Below are positions 25,210 through 36,700 of a DNA stretch of 64,000 nt, piece by piece. The stretch is taken from positions 113,230 through 177,229 of the forward strand of contig JAGQDJ010000133.1 in assembly GCA_022885665.1 (NCBI GenBank). Reading direction: 5' to 3'. The position numbers and the translations under genes are program-made. Source of the DNA: Triops longicaudatus (lineage: Eukaryota > Arthropoda > Branchiopoda > Notostraca > Triopsidae). Positions within the stretch are counted from its first letter, which is position 1; every line of letters starts with the position of its first letter. Under the pieces are notes generated by a model that saw only the letters and a list, made by a program, of their open reading frames with translations, searched no databases and was not told where the DNA came from.

Positions 25210-27390
25210 GACTAAGCCAAGGCTTACAAAGTAATGGAGCAGGATGCATATCGCATATCAATGCTAGTGGCTCAGATGTCAAGCTGTTCACTCGGAATGT
25301 CCATAGGTGACCTTGGTACGGAATACTATATTATAAACCTTTTTTTTTTTTCTCCTGTATCTCGATCGACTAACTCTTCGAATTTTAGTCTTATTCTTAT
25401 CTCGTAAAATCCTGTTTGTAAAGTATCCTGGAAAGCGGGAACTTTTCAAAACATGAACTTGGGTGTAATATTTTTTCCCAAATTTAGTCTTAGATTTCTT
25501 TCGGTCCATTTTGTTCGTATCTCGATACTGTAACAGCTGAATAGGGAACTTAGGAAGACAAGCACAATATGCTAGTGTAAAATGGACATAATGTGTGATT
25601 TTCAAAGGTTGTAATGGTTAAAAAATGCGTCGAGCTTGTAAATTACTGGTTGGATTGTCTGTGAGATCTTGGCTGGAAAGACGCGACGAGGTGGTTCCGA
25701 ATGTGACCCATTGTTTTCTTATGTACTGATACTTACAAAATATGTTTATGCCGCGTCGTGCAGGTGCTACATGTTTTAAGTTTGTTTGTTAATTTTTCCA
25801 TATTTTATGTGAAAGCTTTACAGGTGCGTTGAGAAACAATGGAAAAAAAAAGTGTGTTGATGGTTGACATGTTTCAAGCAAGGGATTATATTGTTGTTGG
25901 ATATGATGTGATTGTAACGACCAGTAGGTGTGCTTGGTTAAGAGTTCTAAATGAAACTATATTAATGGACAACGTGTATTCTATTTAGTTTAAGCTAATT
26001 TATGATCATTAGATATTTAATAGGAAAATACTGGAAGAAGTTTATTTTTTATCCGTTTTGTTCTTAAGGGTGTCAGGGTAGCGTATTTATCTTTGTTCGT
26101 AAAGTACTGAAAAAATAAAACTATCCAGGCAAGGGGCTCAAAGGGCAATTTCCATCCCTTTTCATGCCAGAATTGGTCCCCGTCTGCACGCCAAGTTTCA
26201 CTGTTTCAGCAATAAAATGACAAATTCTAGTTGTGAAAGGTAAATAAACTGTGCCCCTTTTCAGATTTTTTTTTCTCAGTACTGGACCTCTGAAACAAAA
26301 GTAGCAGCACTATGTCTAGTTTGTCGTAACATGCAACACTTTTTATTTACGTTCCAGTACACTACAGGAGAAACAGATTTCATATGAAGTTGAAACACCT
26401 GCTGCAAATATTCAAAAAATTTATTATAGATCGACTGCACTAGTAAGCCCATACGTCACGAGACACATGCTAGTAGGCGAGCATAAAGATTCCGCCTCAA
26501 GAATGCCGCGGACTATATACGTTGGACATCCGACGTGGTTTGTCTAAATACTGTTAAATAAATAGAGGAGACTCGGGTCAATAGTAACATTTCGCGCTTT
26601 GTTAGTTTTTACTCGTGCCAGGAACTTAACTAGCATAAGATTAAACTATCCTTCAAACTAGAAGGCTCTCGTTTGTTACTACCGTATAACCCGTTGGGTC
26701 AAAACTAACAACGTGTTTAACGTGCGTTTCCCCATAAGACACTTTACAATCAAATTTCTATTGGTTCGTGAAACGTATCGTAACAAAATATGCAGTTGCA
26801 GTCCCAAGCAAAAATGGAACATTCTAGCTCCCATCTCTGTCAAGAAATAGTACAATTTGAGAAAAGTTGTATAAATAATTGAGCAAATGCAACAAAGATT
26901 CCGTAATATTCGGTTCGCTTTTACAGTTTACCAGGGTAGCGCTTAATCCGAGGAGTTGTATGATTTAAACCATAAAAGTAAGCCATATAGAAAGCTACTA
27001 GGAAAAACGGTAGTAAGGCGGGCTTTATAATGCACCATAAAGACGTTGGCTCCAACAGGTAAAAAGCTATCATAACAAGGTAACTTCATGAATAGAGATG
27101 AAGCGTAATCAGGAGTGGAGAACCTATTGAAGAATTGTCGAGAATGGTTTCGAAATTTTAAGTACACGGCGCAATGCGTAGGCTGAGGCCGACAAGCCAT
27201 AAAGCGATGCTGTACTACTTGGCTGCTATGCTCCCGGAAGGTCAATTACGCTGTTTACGGCGAATGGGTAAGATGGAAAAACTAAGTTATAGTAAGTAGG
27301 TGTTTTATTTACAGTTTGTTTTGTAATAATAAAAATACATGCAAGTGTTCATTTAGACCATCATTTCAGATAAAAGTCGTCTGTCATTGT
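25210..27390. other. 3' UTR and intergenic DNA
   Basis: AT-rich with no recognisable coding exon. AATAAA-type polyA signals occur near 26116 and 26211 and could serve the ankyrin/SOCS transcript, which would then have a 3' UTR of about 0.9-1.0 kb. The open frame on the minus strand at 26943-27245 resembles nothing known to me. Confidence 0.45.
27304..27309 (-). terminator. PolyA signal of the cuticle protein gene
   Basis: TTTATT on the plus strand reads AATAAA on the minus strand. It lies 82 nt past the stop codon of the cuticle gene, a normal distance for a short 3' UTR. Confidence 0.6.
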
Positions 27391-27877
27391 TTAGAGGACA
27401 CCGGCAGCACGAAGAGTGGCCAACAGCTTGACAACGTGTTCAGGCATGGGAGGAGGGGTAGGAATATGGTCACCGCGAGGCTGGAAGCCGTTTTCGTCAG
27501 CAACGAAGCTCATGGTGATGACGGTACCATCGGGAGCGGTGTAGGAGTATCCACCCTGGGAAGTTGCTCCGGCGTCGGTAGGAGTAATCGGTTTCTGTTG
27601 TCCGGACTCTTGGCGGGAAATGCCATCACCGGTTTGGAAACTATGACGTACCAGCGGTAAGTTTTGTTCGAAGAGAAATTATTACCAGTTTTACCTAAAA
27701 TTGTAGCTGCCATCTCCGTTAACTTCTTGCTGTTGGCTGATGATAGGTACAGGAGTTTGGTTTTGAGGACGAGCCAATGCTACGGCCACGAGAGCTGCGA
27801 GGATGATCTAACGAAGAACAAAATTTTAAAATTTTAAAATTCACTAATTTTGAAAATGCTTGGCTTACCAGTTTCAT
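27391..27877 (-). CDS. Secreted RR-type cuticle protein
   Basis: Structural protein of the exoskeleton that binds chitin. Three coding exons on the minus strand: 27869-27877 (only MKL), 27695-27807 and 27391-27640, giving 123 aa. The N-terminus, MKL then IILAALVAVALA, is a signal peptide cut before RPQNQ. The mature part has the lead NGDGSYNFSFQTGDG, then GGYSYTAPDG and the core of the Rebers-Riddiford consensus, VADENGFQPRGDHIPTPPP, closest to the soft-cuticle RR-1 form. A first exon that codes only the first three residues of the signal peptide is typical of arthropod cuticle genes. Small size and a TATA promoter also fit. This gene is the main reason for calling the organism an arthropod. 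Confidence 0.93.
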
Positions 27878-27946
27878 GGTTATGGAGTAAGCTGGAGAAC
27901 TTCGGAGGGAGGAAGATGCACTGTGATGTTCCGAACTGTGGAACTG

Positions 27947-27954
27947 CTTTTATA
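27947..27954 (-). promoter_or_regulatory. TATA box of the cuticle protein gene
   Basis: CTTTTATA on the plus strand reads TATAAAAG on the minus strand, 70 bp upstream of the ATG. About 25-30 bp downstream of it, near 27920, the minus strand reads ATCACAGTG, a fair arthropod initiator. This would give a 5' UTR of about 45 nt. Strong TATA promoters are usual for moult-regulated cuticle genes. Confidence 0.65.
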
Positions 27955-28502
27955 CGCGAAATCTGTGAATGGCATTGAAGATGGGCTATACATAACAACA
28001 GAACCATCTCTCCCCGGGGGCTTTGCCGGAACCTGTTCCTACACACTTTCTCTGCCCATGTTAGACTACCATAAGGTACAAAGATTTCCTGTAACCACGT
28101 TCACTTTTAGTTTCACTTTCACGTAAGTGTTAAAGATAATTACAAACCAGGTGCTTCATTCTTGACAGCTTCCATGATAAAATTTTTGTTAGATGCCTTT
28201 ATTTTTTACTTCAACAAGGAGAACGCGATGTGCCTTTTTTGAATATTCTTAGGTGTCCTTCGTAAAGAATTTCCGTGCAGCGTGACATTCGTCTCGAAAA
28301 ATTATAAAGACTTTAGCCTTGCGCTAGCTAGTGGATAAATCAACTTTTCTAAGCGCTGCGAATCCTGTAATTTGTTCCTTGTTGCAAGGTGACGGGTACA
28401 TTCGTCAAGTAACAAAGCTGCAGGTACGGCAAAACTTGTGATGCCATTCACCGTATTCTTTAGCGTTGGGAAACGTGTTCCTTACTTTTTACCTCCGAAG
28501 TA

Positions 28503-28552
28503 TTTTTTTAGCACATGAAACCAGCGCAGCGCATTTTTTAGCACATGAAACC
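28503..28552. repeat. Direct repeat with 30-bp period
   Basis: TTTTTTAGCACATGAAACC occurs at 28503 and again 30 bp later, separated by AGCGCAGCGCA. It is a short local duplication in intergenic DNA without evident function. Confidence 0.7.
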
Positions 28553-29397
28553 GACTCCTTTCACGGGTCACGCGTGAGGTACAAACCATGCTTGTGGCTC
28601 TCACAAATTCTGTAGACAGTTTCGTAACGTCAGATAACCGGGAAGAATCCTGCAATGCGCACGTTATGCATTATAGGATAAACTCACATACAAGCATGCT
28701 AAAAATCAATGTTATGATCCATACTGATAAACATTGGAAAACGTACCAGAGTTATATTATGTTGCAACTTGCAACAGAAAGCTTTTTTATTTCATTAAAG
28801 AGTGTGAAAAAACTCATTGCTGGCATTTACTTTGCGCATTCTTGGTTGAGAGTAAACAACAAAGCTGAAACTCACTATTCTCTTCGCGAGCGCGCTTGTT
28901 AAGTAGTCTACTGTCATATGTTATATGGAGGTGCACCATCTTGAAAAGTGATAGCTTTCAATAATGTAAAAAAATACTTTATTGTTCTTCATCTTCAACA
29001 TATCTAAATGGATTAATTACTTAATATTTCTATTATTTTTATGTTTGCGTACTCCAGTGCTCCTCATTAGTTTTTGCCCACTATCCAAAATGGCCAATCT
29101 GGAAGCCTCCCTATTGCCTAATGAAACTCCCCATTGCCCTGTATTGCCGTTTTACTATATATTATAATACAGGAAATTAAATTCGTCTTTCTTGCTACAT
29201 CAACAGGTATATTTACACTAGTCTGTGCCAGGAACACCTTGTACTGCTTACATAAATTTTGGTACAGTGTATTAACACAATAAGTTAGGTCTAGGAATAA
29301 TAATAATAATAATTTACATAACAGTCAAAATAGCAATAACATCACTGCAGCGTCTCGCGTTCAATAAGAAAATAGGAAAGATTCAATATGATTTAGA

Positions 29398-31630
29398 TCA
29401 ATTGTCTTCCTCCTCCAACTTCATCAGTAAATCCCGGCGTAGAATCTTTCCTGTTTGGTTACGTGGGATGGCGTCGGTAAACCGAACCCCGCCACTGAGT
29501 TGTTCTCTCCTGGTCACTTGTCCTACACGGAAAATATTTATGTTTAAATCGCCTGACAGGGAACGTTTACTCACCACTGACGAACTGTATAATTTCGTCG
29601 TCTGTGACGTCCGCACCCATTTTCTTGACAACGAAGGCAACAGGAAGTTCTCCTGCCAACTCGTCAGGTTTGCCCACGACACCCACGTCAGCGACGGCAG
29701 GATGAAGGTGAATAATGCTTTCGAGTTCTTGCGGAAGGACCTAATTAAAACGAAAGGTTAATTATAGGCTACTCGAGATTACGTAGTTGTAACCACTTAC
29801 ATGGAAACCGTAGCATTTAATAAGCTCCTTCAACCTTTCCTTGAAAAACAAGTTGCCTTCGTCATCCATGTATCCTAAATCGCCTGTGCGAAGCCAGCCG
29901 TCTACTATTGATGCTGCTGTCCCCTACATAGAGATAACTGTGTAACATATTTTTTGTAACTCTTTCTGTTATCTATACCGCGGGATTTTTCCAGTAGCCT
30001 TTCATTACCATACATGACCGGACCCATATTTCTCCCACTTCGCCATTTGGCACGCGTTGCCGAGTATCAGGGTCGCAAATTTTCACTTCAGTTAGCGATG
30101 TTTCCCTCCCTATCGTTCCCCTTGGTTTTACTATAACGGCATATTGTTATGAATAAAAGAATAGGGGAAAGATTCATAATCAATTATACCTTTCCTACCT
30201 GAGTTCGAGTGATCCAGTAGTGTAACGACAAAGCATTCTGTTAATCCGTAGTTCTGAAAATGAACCGATATTTAATCTTTTTGGAATGTGTTGGGTATTT
30301 TAGAAATGGTAGAAATACATGTGTAATTAGACGTAGTTGAGGAAGGCGTTGTTTTATCAGTTCTTCCCATTCTGGTGTGATGTTGCATCCCGCCATTCCC
30401 AAGATTTTAACGCTGCTTAAGTCGTGTTTCGTAAGGTCCAAATGTCTCATAAGACGTACCAGCTGTGGTCTGCATACGTACAGTGCATCAGGCTAAACTC
30501 AGAACTTTTGTTAGTAAAGCGTTGGATTGTTTTTGCTATCGTTCTTAAGTACTTTTTCTGTTCCTACTGTCCGAAAAAATCTTTCGTCGTCATCGTCGTG
30601 GTTTTCCATAAAAACAGCAGTATGGTGTTTTATTAGTGTAACAAAGTAGCCTATCATTCCAGAAATGTGGAAGGCCCAGTTACGGAACATAAATTTTAGA
30701 TCGCTTGACGGAAGGGGACTATAAGTATAGTGCGTGAAATGTATGTAGTCACATAAGTCTTGCTATCAAATACACGTAACTTACGGGGTGCTTTGTAACA
30801 AAATGGAGAGTGTGCGATAAGAGTGCATGATACCCTTGGGTTTCCCTGTAGTACCGGACGAAAATGGCATGTATGCTATATCGTTGTGGAAGTCTATTTC
30901 TACATGATCTGGGCACACTACATGAAAACAAGAATAATTTTTCTTATTTGAAAGTAACTATATTTACGCAAGTTTCTTACTTGAGCCATCTTCGCTGTAG
31001 ATGGTACGTATTGAAACTAAATTTCCATCGTTTGATTCATTCACGTTACCCATAACAACGATATTTCGTGTAGTTTCGCTGACTTTTTTGGCCTCAATGA
31101 CTCTAGCAAGGGAATTTTCATCGCACACAACGCAAACTGCGTTGCTTTCCTTGAGGACATTCGCTAAAGTCACTGTTTCGAGAGATTAACGTTTGAGTTG
31201 AATCTTTTTAAAAGCGACTTCTAGTGCTACCTGCTAATGCATCGAAATTCATAGGAGCCACGATACCGCCACACATCCATACAGCCATAGCGATAATGAA
31301 GTAATCTGCTTTGTTGGTACTATAAAACACGGCAAAGTCTCCTTTCACGAATCCTTGTTTAGTCAACCACGAAGCAACAGCTTTGACTTTCCGTTCAACT
31401 TCACTGAACATGATCTCTTTATTGGTATCGGCCATTCTCTAGTGAATTCAGTTAAGTAAATTGTTTCTGTCTTACGATGTGTAACTTAAACTTACGACCC
31501 AGGTTCCGTCACCGCGATTTTTTATATTTTCTGTCACTTGATTGAAAATAAACTCGTGAATAGGAATGTTCGGTACATCGGGAGCTTCTATCCAATTTTC
31601 TGGCTTAGGGGCTGAAACTGTGGAGCCCAT
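29398..31630 (-). CDS. Acyl/aryl-CoA synthetase, 4CL/luciferase-like
   Basis: Adenylate-forming enzyme: activates a carboxylic acid with ATP and passes it to CoA. The substrate cannot be read from the sequence. Eleven exons on the minus strand, in order: 31496-31630, 31231-31438, 30981-31172, 30785-30917, 30568-30703, 30319-30492, 30199-30253, 29979-30130, 29801-29923, 29575-29740 and 29398-29522, giving 532 aa. Motifs: AMP-binding SSGTTGKPKG (198-207), NYGLTE (327-332), GWLRTGDLGYMDDEG with Asp410, KERLKELIK hinge (from 423) and the catalytic lysine in NQTGKILRRDL (Lys517). Length is normal for the family. The C-terminus EEEDN lacks the SKL-type peroxisomal signal of beetle luciferases and many relatives. 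The N-terminus MGSTVS could be a myristoylation site. The ends of exons 5 and 6 were chosen for frame and are the least certain. Confidence 0.92.
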
Positions 31631-32884
31631 GTTCTTTCCGTATGTAGAGATTCTTTTAAGACTACTGACGATTCTGTAGTTCTTCCCAAACTTGGTTGGG
31701 GTTTATATCTTCGGTAAAATCTGAATCATCGAAGAGCCACTTCAGTCTCAATGGCAACCTGTGATTCACCCAATGTCAATTCTTTCTTATGGAATTTAAG
31801 TACAGGAAAAACGGACGATAAAGCTTTCAAGACCAGGTCGTAAGAACACCTGTTCTTACACTTGAAATCTGAGCACTCCTACACATAGAACATAATTCAG
31901 GTGTTGTAATGTTACGGCGTACTGAAAGACAGTTTTCCATCCGGTCAAGGACTGGTGATTCGTATGACTCATTCATTTCAGTAAAATGTTCATAACATTC
32001 AGTGTTGTGTATATTGTGTCAGTGTAAACTTGAAGTAGGTTAACAGGAGACTAGATTGCACTATATTTTTGCAGAGTTGTCAGCATACTTACGATTCTTA
32101 GTCGAAGAAATCTACAGGGTAAATAGCGAAATTTCTATGGTTACGCAATGTCACGTAACTTTAAATCAAGTAGGTGAACAGGCTTTAAAAAGCTTTCCAC
32201 GTTAACTGTTCGGTATACATTCTTTATTGCTCTGTCAACTTTGTAAACTATTTGTGCTGATCTAAATCAGATGCTTGTTCTGTATGAGAACTAAAGTTTC
32301 ACTTATCAATTTTGTACATTAATTTCGTGAAGAATGGGGTAAGCGTTCATTCCTTCATCTTTTTTGTCAACATGAACTTGGCTTCTTTAAATCCGTCGTA
32401 TCCGTATCTTTTGAGTAGGCTATAGTGACCTTGTGATGTAATATTTCTGTCCACGTTTTCCCACCGGAATTATGACTTTCTTTGATTGTGGCAGTACCTG
32501 TGAATCGAAAGAAATATACCTTGCAGCAGCTTAAGCTTACCTTGAACCAGATAATTTAAACCGTACGTAGCATAATAAAATTCAAATCAAGAACAGGCTT
32601 AGCGCGGTGAAAAAGACAGTAAGTAGTAGGTGTTTCTTCTCAACGTCCAAGGATCTTGGGACACAACAATGGAACTCGTACTACAGTTTGTCCTTGATAA
32701 AGTTTAATATGTGAGTTCTATCAAATTATTATCGTGTAATAACCCAATTATCTAGGGATTTGCCTGGAAATGGATAGTATTCGTTGACTCCGCTGAAATC
32801 AACCTACCGGTACAGGGCAAGAGTTTTTACAACTAATAGTTAATGAGGTATCCACAACTTTGTCTAAAAGTGGACAGTTTAAAG
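31631..32884. other. Intergenic region upstream of the synthetase gene
   Basis: It should hold the synthetase promoter; no TATA box stands out. On the minus strand around 32350-32550 several short frames are open at once and a donor-like CAAG/GTAAGC occurs, but upstream frames are quickly closed, so I do not call an exon. Confidence 0.4.
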
Positions 32885-33104
32885 CAGTGGTGCCCAACCT
32901 TTTTTCACCCGAGGGCCGCGCGCGACATGATATGAAATCTCGCGGGCCTGAATGTTCCGGTTTGGCCAGAATCATGCCGACGTTAAAAATGAAATTATGC
33001 AGTGATATACATGAGCGGTATAAATGAGCGGGCCGTATGAGGCACCTTCGCGGGCCGTATGAGGCACCTTCGCGGGCCGTAGGTTGGGCACCACTGGTTT
33101 AAAG
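32877..33104. mobile_element. Non-autonomous hAT transposon (MITE) with 8-bp target duplication
   Basis: The element proper is 32885-33096 (212 bp). Its ends are terminal inverted repeats, CAGTGGTGCCCAACCT on the left and AGGTTGGGCACCACTG on the right, perfect over 16 bp. GTTTAAAG is duplicated exactly on both sides (32877-32884 and 33097-33104). An 8-bp duplication and CAGTGG-type ends are hallmarks of the hAT superfamily. It has no transposase. Near the right end a 22-bp unit starting GCGGGCCGTATGAGG is repeated about 2.4 times from 33028. The intact duplication suggests a fairly recent insertion. Confidence 0.92.
33028..33083. repeat. 22-bp tandem repeat inside the hAT element
   Basis: Two full copies and a partial third copy of a 22-bp unit (GCGGGCCGTATGAGGCACC then TTC) lie just inside the right terminal repeat. 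Subterminal repeats are common in hAT elements, where they can bind transposase. Confidence 0.8.
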
Positions 33105-33260
33105 AGTGTGCCGTACTCTGCACCCGGGAATTCACTCATGTCCAATTGCCTTTTCCGATACACTGAAAACGGGATATAAAATATTGATTTACATATGGAG
33201 TGATCAAAAGTTTCGTTCTAAACAGGACAGTTCCTTTTTTGCATTTTCTGCGCGTACCGT

Positions 33261-33331
33261 TTTTTTTTTTTTTTTTTTTGGGGGGGGGGGNNNNNNNNNN
33301 NTTTTTTTTTTTTTTTTTTTGGGGGGGGGGG
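33261..33331. other. Assembly gap flanked by duplicated T/G homopolymers
   Basis: A run of T followed by a run of G, then 11 N (33291-33301), then the same T and G runs again. The near-identical homopolymer pairs on both sides suggest the same sequence was reached from both sides and not merged. It lies about 0.4 kb upstream of the exportin-5 start codon. Confidence 0.9.
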
Positions 33332-33710
33332 CAAAGAAGAAGAATTATGAATATCTTCGAGTCTGGTCAATCTTCAGATAGCTAAGTTTAGATGGGAAAT
33401 TATTCGCATGGCACGGGACGAAAGAAAATCGTCCCGAGTTCAACTTTGCTATAATTAGGCCCGTGTTTATAATGGAGTCAATGCGCAGAAAGCGGATCTT
33501 GCAACTAGAGGGCAGTACCGACTCCTTCACCTTGTAGAATTTCGTCATCTACTTTGTTGTTACCTCTTATAGTTATTGACATGTTTGTTTACACCGCTTT
33601 CGAACACCGGTACAAATTTCTACCAACTCACACGTGCTTGTGATATTGAATTTAGCACGGAAAATTGTTTTAAGGAAAGAATTCCTACGTTTTGCTTATA
33701 GAAAAAGTAA

Positions 33711-36700
33711 ATGTACACACCCAACATGTCTAGCGTAAACGAGCTTGAAATGATCACAAGTGAATTAATTCGTGCATTAGAAACTACAATGAACCCTTAT
33801 GCGGACAACAAATCACGCATGGATGCTTACATGTTATGCGAGAATTTCAAAGAAATGTCACCATTTTGCCTTCAAGTTGGTGCCAGCCTCTCCGCCCTTC
33901 CCAATTTGCCTATTGTCCGGCATTTTGGCATCCAATTATTAGAATATGTCATTAAATACAAATGGAACGATCTGAAAATTGAAGAAAAAGTTTTCCTTAA
34001 AGTATGTTTGAGTCCTTCCTCATTATCTTACAGTTATTTTGTTTTTATTTGTTCCTTAAAGCTGTTAGGATTCTTGTATTTATTGCTTAATTAGGATGCG
34101 GCTTGGCGGGTGTTGTGCGGAGGAACGGAAGGGTTACTAACCGAAGTGGCTCATGTCAAAGACGGTGTTGCACGACTAATTGTTGAAATGGCCAAGCGTG
34201 AATGGCCTCAACAGTGGCCGAGTTTCTTAACGGAACTGCTTGAAGTTGCAACATTCCCCTCTCCTGATACTCGAGTTGAACTAGCGTTGCTAACACTCCT
34301 TCGATTGGCTGAAGATGTTGCCATTTTACAGGTCTTGTGCATAATTTTTTGTTAATGGATTCAAAAGTGTTATCTTTTCTTTACTTCTTTCTTTTCTGCA
34401 GAATCTGGACAACAATCAACGAAGGCGTGATCTGTACCAAGCATTAACCTTAAACATGGGCACATTATTCGACCTATTTATACATCTTCTGGATACTCAC
34501 ACAACTGGTTACAAAAGTGCAAAGGAAGAAGCCATTTCTACATGCCATTGCCGAATAGCTAATGTATAACATAACTGCACTGTATTACTTAAACGTGCAT
34601 TTATAATCGTCTGTATTTGCTTACATATTTTAGACAGTTCTGGTGACGCTAACTGCGTTTGTGGACTGGGTTTCTATTCAACATATTATGACGAAAGATG
34701 GCCGTTTGTTAGAAATGTTGTGCCTTCTTTTAGGCGATGATAAATTACGGACTGCAGCTGCCGAAGCGCTACTTCAAGTATAAATTCTGACAATCACAAT
34801 GCATAGCGTTGTCGTGTGTTATTATATACCTCGAGTGTTTTGCATCTTCAAATAAAATGTTAATTCTCTTTAGATATTGAGCCGAAAAGGTCCGGGTAAG
34901 GAAAGGACGCCGTTACTGATTATGTTTGCCGAAGGAGCCATGAATGCCATGTTATCCGCTGCCTTAACTGTGTCCAACCAACCGTTAAACGACGCAAATT
35001 ATACATTCCTCAAGAGGTTATCGGAAGTATTAGTCGCCCTAGGATCTCAGCTTTGTTCACTACACGGCAAAGAAGACGTTACTAAACCTCCCAGTTTTCC
35101 CTTATATCTCCAAGCTCTCCTAGCTCTTACGCGACATCCAAGTTTGACCGTCAACAAAATAGCCGTCAGTCTCTGGTTTTCATTTTTTCGCCACCCGCTC
35201 ATTAGCGAGGATCCTGATTTGGTGAGCGTACTGGAGGACTGGATCAACATCGTGGCGAAAAAAGTGGTAAAAGGCGGTTCTCCCTTTAAGCATAACGACA
35301 TAGAATCGGCCTATGCCCGGTTGGATTTCGACTGCGACGAGGATTTTGCCGTCTATTTCAACAAGTTCCGCACCGACTTGATTGAAACCATTCGGTGCGC
35401 CACTGTTATCGCACCCAATACCATGTTCCAGTGTTGCCAAGCCTGGTTTTTAGCTCAGTTAGGTCAACCTCAGGAAGCAGACGCATCTAATCCCCAAGTT
35501 GCGGCACAGTGGGATGCATTAGCGCTGTTGATGGACTGCGTCTTTTGTCGCATCTACTCCGTCAAGGAAGGAAGGCCGACCGTAGCCTTGGAAGATGGTC
35601 TCCGGTTGATTGACTGTGCCTTAGCGTATAATTCCCCGAATCCTCTCGTTTTGTCTGCGCTTTTGTCTTGCATCTCAGCAATGCTGGTGTTCGTCGAGCG
35701 TTCACCAGATCGTTTGTCCCCTGTGTTGAACAAAATCTTCTCGGCCTTGGTCTTTACCATTCCCGGTCAGACCAAGGAAAGTCGAAGCCGTAGCGTGCAA
35801 AACGTACGGCGCCATGCCTGTTCCCTTATGGTCAAGATTGGTTTAAATTACCCGGCTTTGATCCTACCTGTCTTCTCAGAATTGAAGCAGACCGTCGAGA
35901 ATCTGTGTCTCGAACCCGGGCAGCTAAGTCGCATGGAGAAGGTTACTCTCCAGGAAGCCTTGCTACTCGTGTCCAACCAGTTCTGCGACTATAAGCAGCA
36001 AAGCGCGTTTATCCAAGAAGTAGTAGGATCTTGTGTAGAAACCTGGACTTCTCCTATCTTCTCTCAAGCTTTGGAATCTACTGCCTCTTTTATGGCCTTC
36101 GTTGGACTGGATAAACCCCCTGTCGAACCCAGCACGGATGATATTAATGGCCAAAATCGTTCCGAGCTTGTCCTGGGCACGAACGTTTTTACTGCGGTTA
36201 TAAAACGCTGCAAGTGCCCAGAAGACGCTGAAATAGCTGTTAAAGGCAGCTTCGTCAGTGGTAACGATGATAAAGGCTTACCCGTGTTACGTCATCCAGC
36301 AGCTCCACATTTGATGCCCTTGTTACTCCATTTCATGAAATTAGCCAGAGTGATGCACGGGCTTTGGCATCCTGACGCCAAAGCTCGGTTGTCACAAGGC
36401 TACCAAAAAGCGTATGATATGCTCGAAAACGAAAAGCAAAACATCTTGGGGTCAGCTAGTAGTTTCGTAGCCCCGGGTGAAAGTCAATCCGCTTTTTTCG
36501 CTTGTGCAGCGAAAGTTCAAAGTCCCCTTGAACGGATGCAACAGTTTTTAGCGCAGTTACATTACAACGTTTGTCATCTATTGGGTACGTTGGGCGAAAG
36601 TATCAGCCGGGAATTTTATGCCACTCCGAATCTCACGGCGATGCTCTCAGGTAGCGTGCTGCAAAGTTTAGAACTAGTACCGGACTACAGGTTAAGATCG

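Larger units (their letters stand above)
27878..29397. other. Intergenic region
   Basis: Promoter of the cuticle gene at the left, then AT-rich DNA without a recognisable gene. It contains a direct repeat of a TTTTTTAGCACATGAAACC segment at 28503 and 28533 (period 30 bp) and an AAT microsatellite at about 29295-29312. Confidence 0.5.

Noticed and set aside
32350..32560. Possible C-terminal exon on the minus strand
   Set aside because: Two different frames are open after a donor/acceptor-like pair, and upstream sequence is closed by stops, so none can be chosen.
33106..33385. Open frames across the N gap
   Set aside because: They exist only because T, G and N runs contain no stops; the sequence there is unreliable.
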